Positions 3,789-5,092 of a DNA stretch of 5,092 nt are shown here, piece after piece; the stretch's first letter is position 1, and the number at the start of each line of letters is the position of its first letter. Under the pieces are notes generated by a model that saw nothing but the letters and a program-made list of their open reading frames with translations, searched no databases and was not told the origin of the DNA. The stretch comes from Coprothermobacterota bacterium (GTDB lineage: Bacteria > Caldisericota > JANLFM01). Location of the stretch: positions 1 through 5,092 of the forward strand of contig JAPLHX010000046.1 of the NCBI GenBank assembly GCA_026389415.1, read 5' to 3'. Made by a program: the position numbers and the translations under genes.

Positions 3789-5092
3789 CTAAGGTTTGGG
3801 GAAGACCAGTTGGCAGACCTGCAAAGCTTTCAGCCAGTATCCCTTTCCCGGATCAAACTGTCCTACGCTTTTGGCATCGACGTACCCGGATCCGTTCCAG
3901 TAGTAGCAGTAGGGAGCGATCAGCAGTGCTGCGGCCGCCTCGTCCAGGGTGTAACGGAGCACCCCCACCTGGATTCGCACTGCCGTCCAATCTACCGAAG
4001 TTAGATACGGACTACCAATCATGCTCCATCCGGGAATCAGGGGTACGTGCAATTCCGGTTGGGAATAGGGGAGCCCTCTCACAGTGAAGCTTGTACTGGT
4101 CGAGACCGAACTGGATTTCAGCCAATACCCTGCTCCCGGCTCCATCGCGATTTCCGGTATGGATAAGTAGCGGTTCTGGCTGGGATCCCATTGGAATAGA
4201 ACCCAGGGTGCCGGCACGTTGGCGAAAACCTGCAGAGGATCATTGCTGGTTTCCAATGGCAAGGAGAGCATGTTCCAATTCGGTTGAAAAGAATAATGGT
4301 AGGTGGTGGCTATCTCAACCCAGATCGGCGAAGACCAAGCCCGTTCGGAGGCCATCACCGTCTTGAATCGGTCGGTTTCGTCCACCCGTAGGGTAGGAGC
4401 TTGCCAGACCTTAGCCCGGTAATAGCTTTCATCCGCTACGGCCGTGTCAGTGAAGGTGATCCCGTACCACCCATCCCCTAAAGGCACGGCGGGGCTCGTG
4501 GGCAGAGTACTGGTTCCATCCTTGATGATCTTGATGTCCTGGATGGTGGTAGTATAGGTCGAATCCGGCTTAGCCCGCACCTGCAACTGGACATTGCCTG
4601 CACCGGGCAAGGCCAACGTACCACCCATCATCACGGTGTTGGTGTTGGTGGATGCCGTAAATTCCAGCTGGATCCGGGGACCGGAGGTGGCGTAGGTCCG
4701 CCTGGCCAGCAGAGCTTCCCAAATTGCTTCCCGGGATTTGTCCGTGGCCCACACCGCTGCCAACCCACCCGTGTAGGGTCCTTCGTCAGGCACCACGTTG
4801 TCCGGTACTTCGCTAACGGCTCCGGGGTGAGATAGATGATTGTCCGTGGAGCCCAAGATCCCCAGTTTATAGGCCGGGTTATGATCGATCAGCCAGAGCT
4901 GGAGAGCCGCTTCCACCGCCGTATCGGATTGGAAGTCGATCACCGCTTCCTCGCAACCGGCTCGCTCGGAATTCCCGTGCACGGAATAGATCTCCACCAA
5001 AGGTTGCAACAGGCTGTTCACGTAGGGAGCGGTCCAATCGGTGGAATGGTTCCAGACTTCGCTGGGGCCATGGTTCTGCAACCCTTTGGCCG
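3789..5092 (-). CDS. PHP/DUF3604-like metallohydrolase with two C-terminal repeat modules, 5' end missing
   Basis: At least 434 codons are open to the window edge, so the start lies outside; the TTG at 5081 is internal (AKGLQNHG) and should not be taken as the start. Numbering from that TTG, residues 25-140 match the end of a DUF3604/CehA-McbA type PHP domain. They contain VEIYSVHGNSE (29-39), LGILGSTDNHLSHPGAV (73-89) with Asp80 and His82 as probable metal ligands, then TGGLAAVWA (104-112) and REAIWEALLARRTYATSGPRI (117-137). Residues 140-255 look like beta-sandwich sequence. Two related modules follow, about 263-335 and 345-425, each running from 'NWNMLSLP' or 'GWSMIGSP' through QWDP or YYWNGSG to PGxGYWLK. 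Such modules are usual in secreted proteins. Relatives hydrolyse phosphate or carbamate-type esters, but the substrate here is unknown. The stop is TAG 3789-3791. Confidence 0.8.
   Translation of the reverse strand, partial: AKGLQNHGPSEVWNHSTDWTAPYVNSLLQPLVEIYSVHGNSERAGCEEAVIDFQSDTAVEAALQLWLIDHNPAYKLGILGSTDNHLSHPGAVSEVPDNVVPDEGPYTGGLAAVWATDKSREAIWEALLARRTYATSGPRIQLEFTASTNTNTVMMGGTLALPGAGNVQLQVRAKPDSTYTTTIQDIKIIKDGTSTLPTSPAVPLGDGWYGITFTDTAVADESYYRAKVWQAPTLRVDETDRFKTVMASERAWSSPIWVEIATTYHYSFQPNWNMLSLPLETSNDPLQVFANVPAPWVLFQWDPSQNRYLSIPEIAMEPGAGYWLKSSSVSTSTSFTVRGLPYSQPELHVPLIPGWSMIGSPYLTSVDWTAVRIQVGVLRYTLDEAAAALLIAPYCYYWNGSGYVDAKSVGQFDPGKGYWLKALQVCQLVFPKP

Overview
This window is ordinary-looking bacterial chromosome of moderately high GC content. 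It has short intergenic gaps, one divergent and one convergent gene pair, and one long repetitive intergenic block. Four things point to a free-living bacterium, possibly a Chloroflexota (Anaerolineae or Dehalococcoidia-like) lineage. These are a LivF-type ABC ATPase tail, a Pro/Thr-linker lipoprotein, a CPSF/TTHA0252-like beta-CASP nuclease gene, and a secreted-type PHP/DUF3604 protein ending in 'NWNMLSLPL...GYWLK' modules. The taxon call is an inference from gene style only and is weak.

Layout: (1) 1-133, the last 43 codons of a livF-like branched-chain amino acid transporter ATPase, followed by a strong hairpin terminator (156-188) that also faces the lipoprotein gene arriving from the other side. 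(2) 221-1108, minus strand, a lipoprotein with a lipobox, a Pro/Thr-rich linker and two tandem copies of one roughly 100-residue module. (3) 1109-1190, a compact divergent promoter region with a clear Shine-Dalgarno site for each neighbour. (4) 1191-2555, plus strand, a metallo-beta-lactamase/beta-CASP RNA-processing nuclease gene. It is complete from end to end but interrupted by one in-frame TAG at 1842-1844, between the nuclease core and the beta-CASP domain.

(5) 2556-3135, a 580-bp non-coding block built from 7-bp units (consensus around CGAGTKN) started by GACAGT anchors. Inside two imperfect ~100-115-bp direct repeats lie three tandem ~70-bp units, each carrying an 'AAGATCC...AGGATGACAAAAT' hairpin element. 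(6) 3136-3651, plus strand, a SLOG/LOG-fold (TIGR00725-like) Rossmann protein whose first codons appear to lie in a decayed inverted piece of the same repeat element. (7) 3789-5092, minus strand, the C-terminal 434 codons of a PHP-type metallohydrolase-like protein with two C-terminal beta-type repeats, running off the window edge.

The genes do not form an obvious pathway. No defence system, CRISPR array, integrase, transposase, tRNA or rRNA is visible. The points most worth a second look are the amber-interrupted nuclease gene, the nested heptamer repeat block, and the repeat-derived start of the SLOG gene.
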